Assembly: GCA_002506365.1 (NCBI GenBank)
Contig: DAXK01000024.1
Coordinates: 1 to 64,000 of the forward strand
Origin: an archaeon UBA583
Lineage (GTDB): Archaea; Nanobdellota; Nanobdellia; Woesearchaeales; UBA583
DNA: 64,000 nt
Direction: 5' to 3'
Under the pieces are notes generated by a model that searched no databases, was not told the DNA's origin, and saw only the letters and a list, made by a program, of their open reading frames with translations. The position numbers and the translations under genes are program-made. Of this stretch, positions 63,645 through 64,000 are shown piece after piece. Within the stretch, counting starts at the first letter, position 1; every line of letters begins with the position of its first letter.

Positions 63645-64000
63645 TATTTCAAATCCTCAAAACTCATAACTTTATCAATTCTTTTTTGATGTCTATCTAA
63701 TCCTGAAAACTCATTTTCAAAAAAAGCATTTAAAATTTCCCTATACTTTGTATGATCAAACTCACGCGCACGCAAAGTTAAAACATTAGCATTATTATCT
63801 AATCTAGCAAACTTTGCTGAATAAGCATCATAAGAAAAACTCGCACGAATCCCGGAAAATTTATTAGCTGCAATCGCCATACCAGTTCCACTCCCACAAA
63901 TTAAAATTCCCAAAGAATTACTCAAATCAGATTGAACTAATTCACAAACTTTTTGAGCATAATCTGGATAATCAACAGACTCCTCAGAATCTGGACCCAA
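63644..64000 (-). CDS. rpiB: Ribose-5-phosphate isomerase B (partial, runs off the window)
   Basis: The C-terminal 118 residues of RpiB are present, and the gene continues past 64000, so the true start is outside. The active-site Cys block ILICGSGTGMAIAANK (about residues 32-47 of the visible part), GIRASFSYDAYSA and NNANVLTLRAREF are diagnostic. It interconverts ribose-5-phosphate and ribulose-5-phosphate in the pentose pathway. Full-length family members are about 145 residues, so roughly 25 are missing. It is coupled to the flavodoxin-fold gene downstream. Confidence 0.88.
   Translation of the reverse strand: MGPDSEESVDYPDYAQKVCELVQSDLSNSLGILICGSGTGMAIAANKFSGIRASFSYDAYSAKFARLDNNANVLTLRAREFDHTKYREILNAFFENEFSGLDRHQKRIDKVMSFEDLK

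Overview
The window looks like a chromosomal segment from a small, very AT-rich DPANN-type archaeon of the Woesearchaeota/Pacearchaeota kind. The archaeal evidence is EF-1A followed by uS10, Elp3, an archaeal-type PheS/PheT pair, an NMD3-like zinc protein, a 34-residue eL41, a TrmB regulator, archaeal class III (pilin-type) signal sequences and an archaeal-looking 16S rRNA. The placement within DPANN is inferred from gene style and 16S features, not from a tree. Many genes have a TATA box 24-30 nt before the ATG, which implies leaderless mRNAs. Real Shine-Dalgarno sites appear only at a few internal operon starts.

Layout. 0-21 kb: mixed housekeeping genes. These are a tandem-duplicated Lrp-like regulator, tRNA-Met, RlmE, a pilin with leucine-rich repeats, an ArmA/RmtB-like 16S methyltransferase, a DUF3750 protein, a solitary 16S rRNA gene with no 23S attached, Elp3, uS10, EF-1A, a TadC/FlaJ-like pilus membrane protein, an NMD3-like protein, a membrane metzincin, RlmN, pyruvate kinase and a HIT protein. 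21-54 kb: a surface-system locus, almost all on the minus strand. From upstream to downstream it holds a GGDEF protein, a polytopic membrane protein, a secreted protein of about 5,060 residues, two membrane-anchored HerA-type ATPases with extracellular domains (about 1,677 and 681 residues), a coiled-coil protein with two AT-hook-like motifs, a 1,633-residue anchored surface protein, and a second GGDEF protein. 54-64 kb: pheS-pheT with three hairpins filling the gap between them, a decayed or repurposed IleRS-like protein, the eL41 and O-methyltransferase pair, a TrmB regulator with a complex upstream region, and the start of an rpiB/flavodoxin operon.

How the genes may work together. The strongest candidate for an undescribed system is the 22-54 kb locus. 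The two ATPases share nearly identical cytoplasmic motor domains, partly identical at synonymous sites, but have different ectodomains. They are translationally coupled to the giant protein. Two apparently intact diguanylate cyclase domains with I-sites bracket the locus. A c-di-GMP-controlled giant adhesin and ATPase machine for host contact, DNA transfer or surface assembly is a reasonable hypothesis, not a demonstrated function.

Other leads are a hairpin array that masks the pheT start codon, an IleRS-derived protein without catalytic signatures, unusual 16S decoding-site bases next to a G1405-type methyltransferase gene, and the very short eL41 gene.
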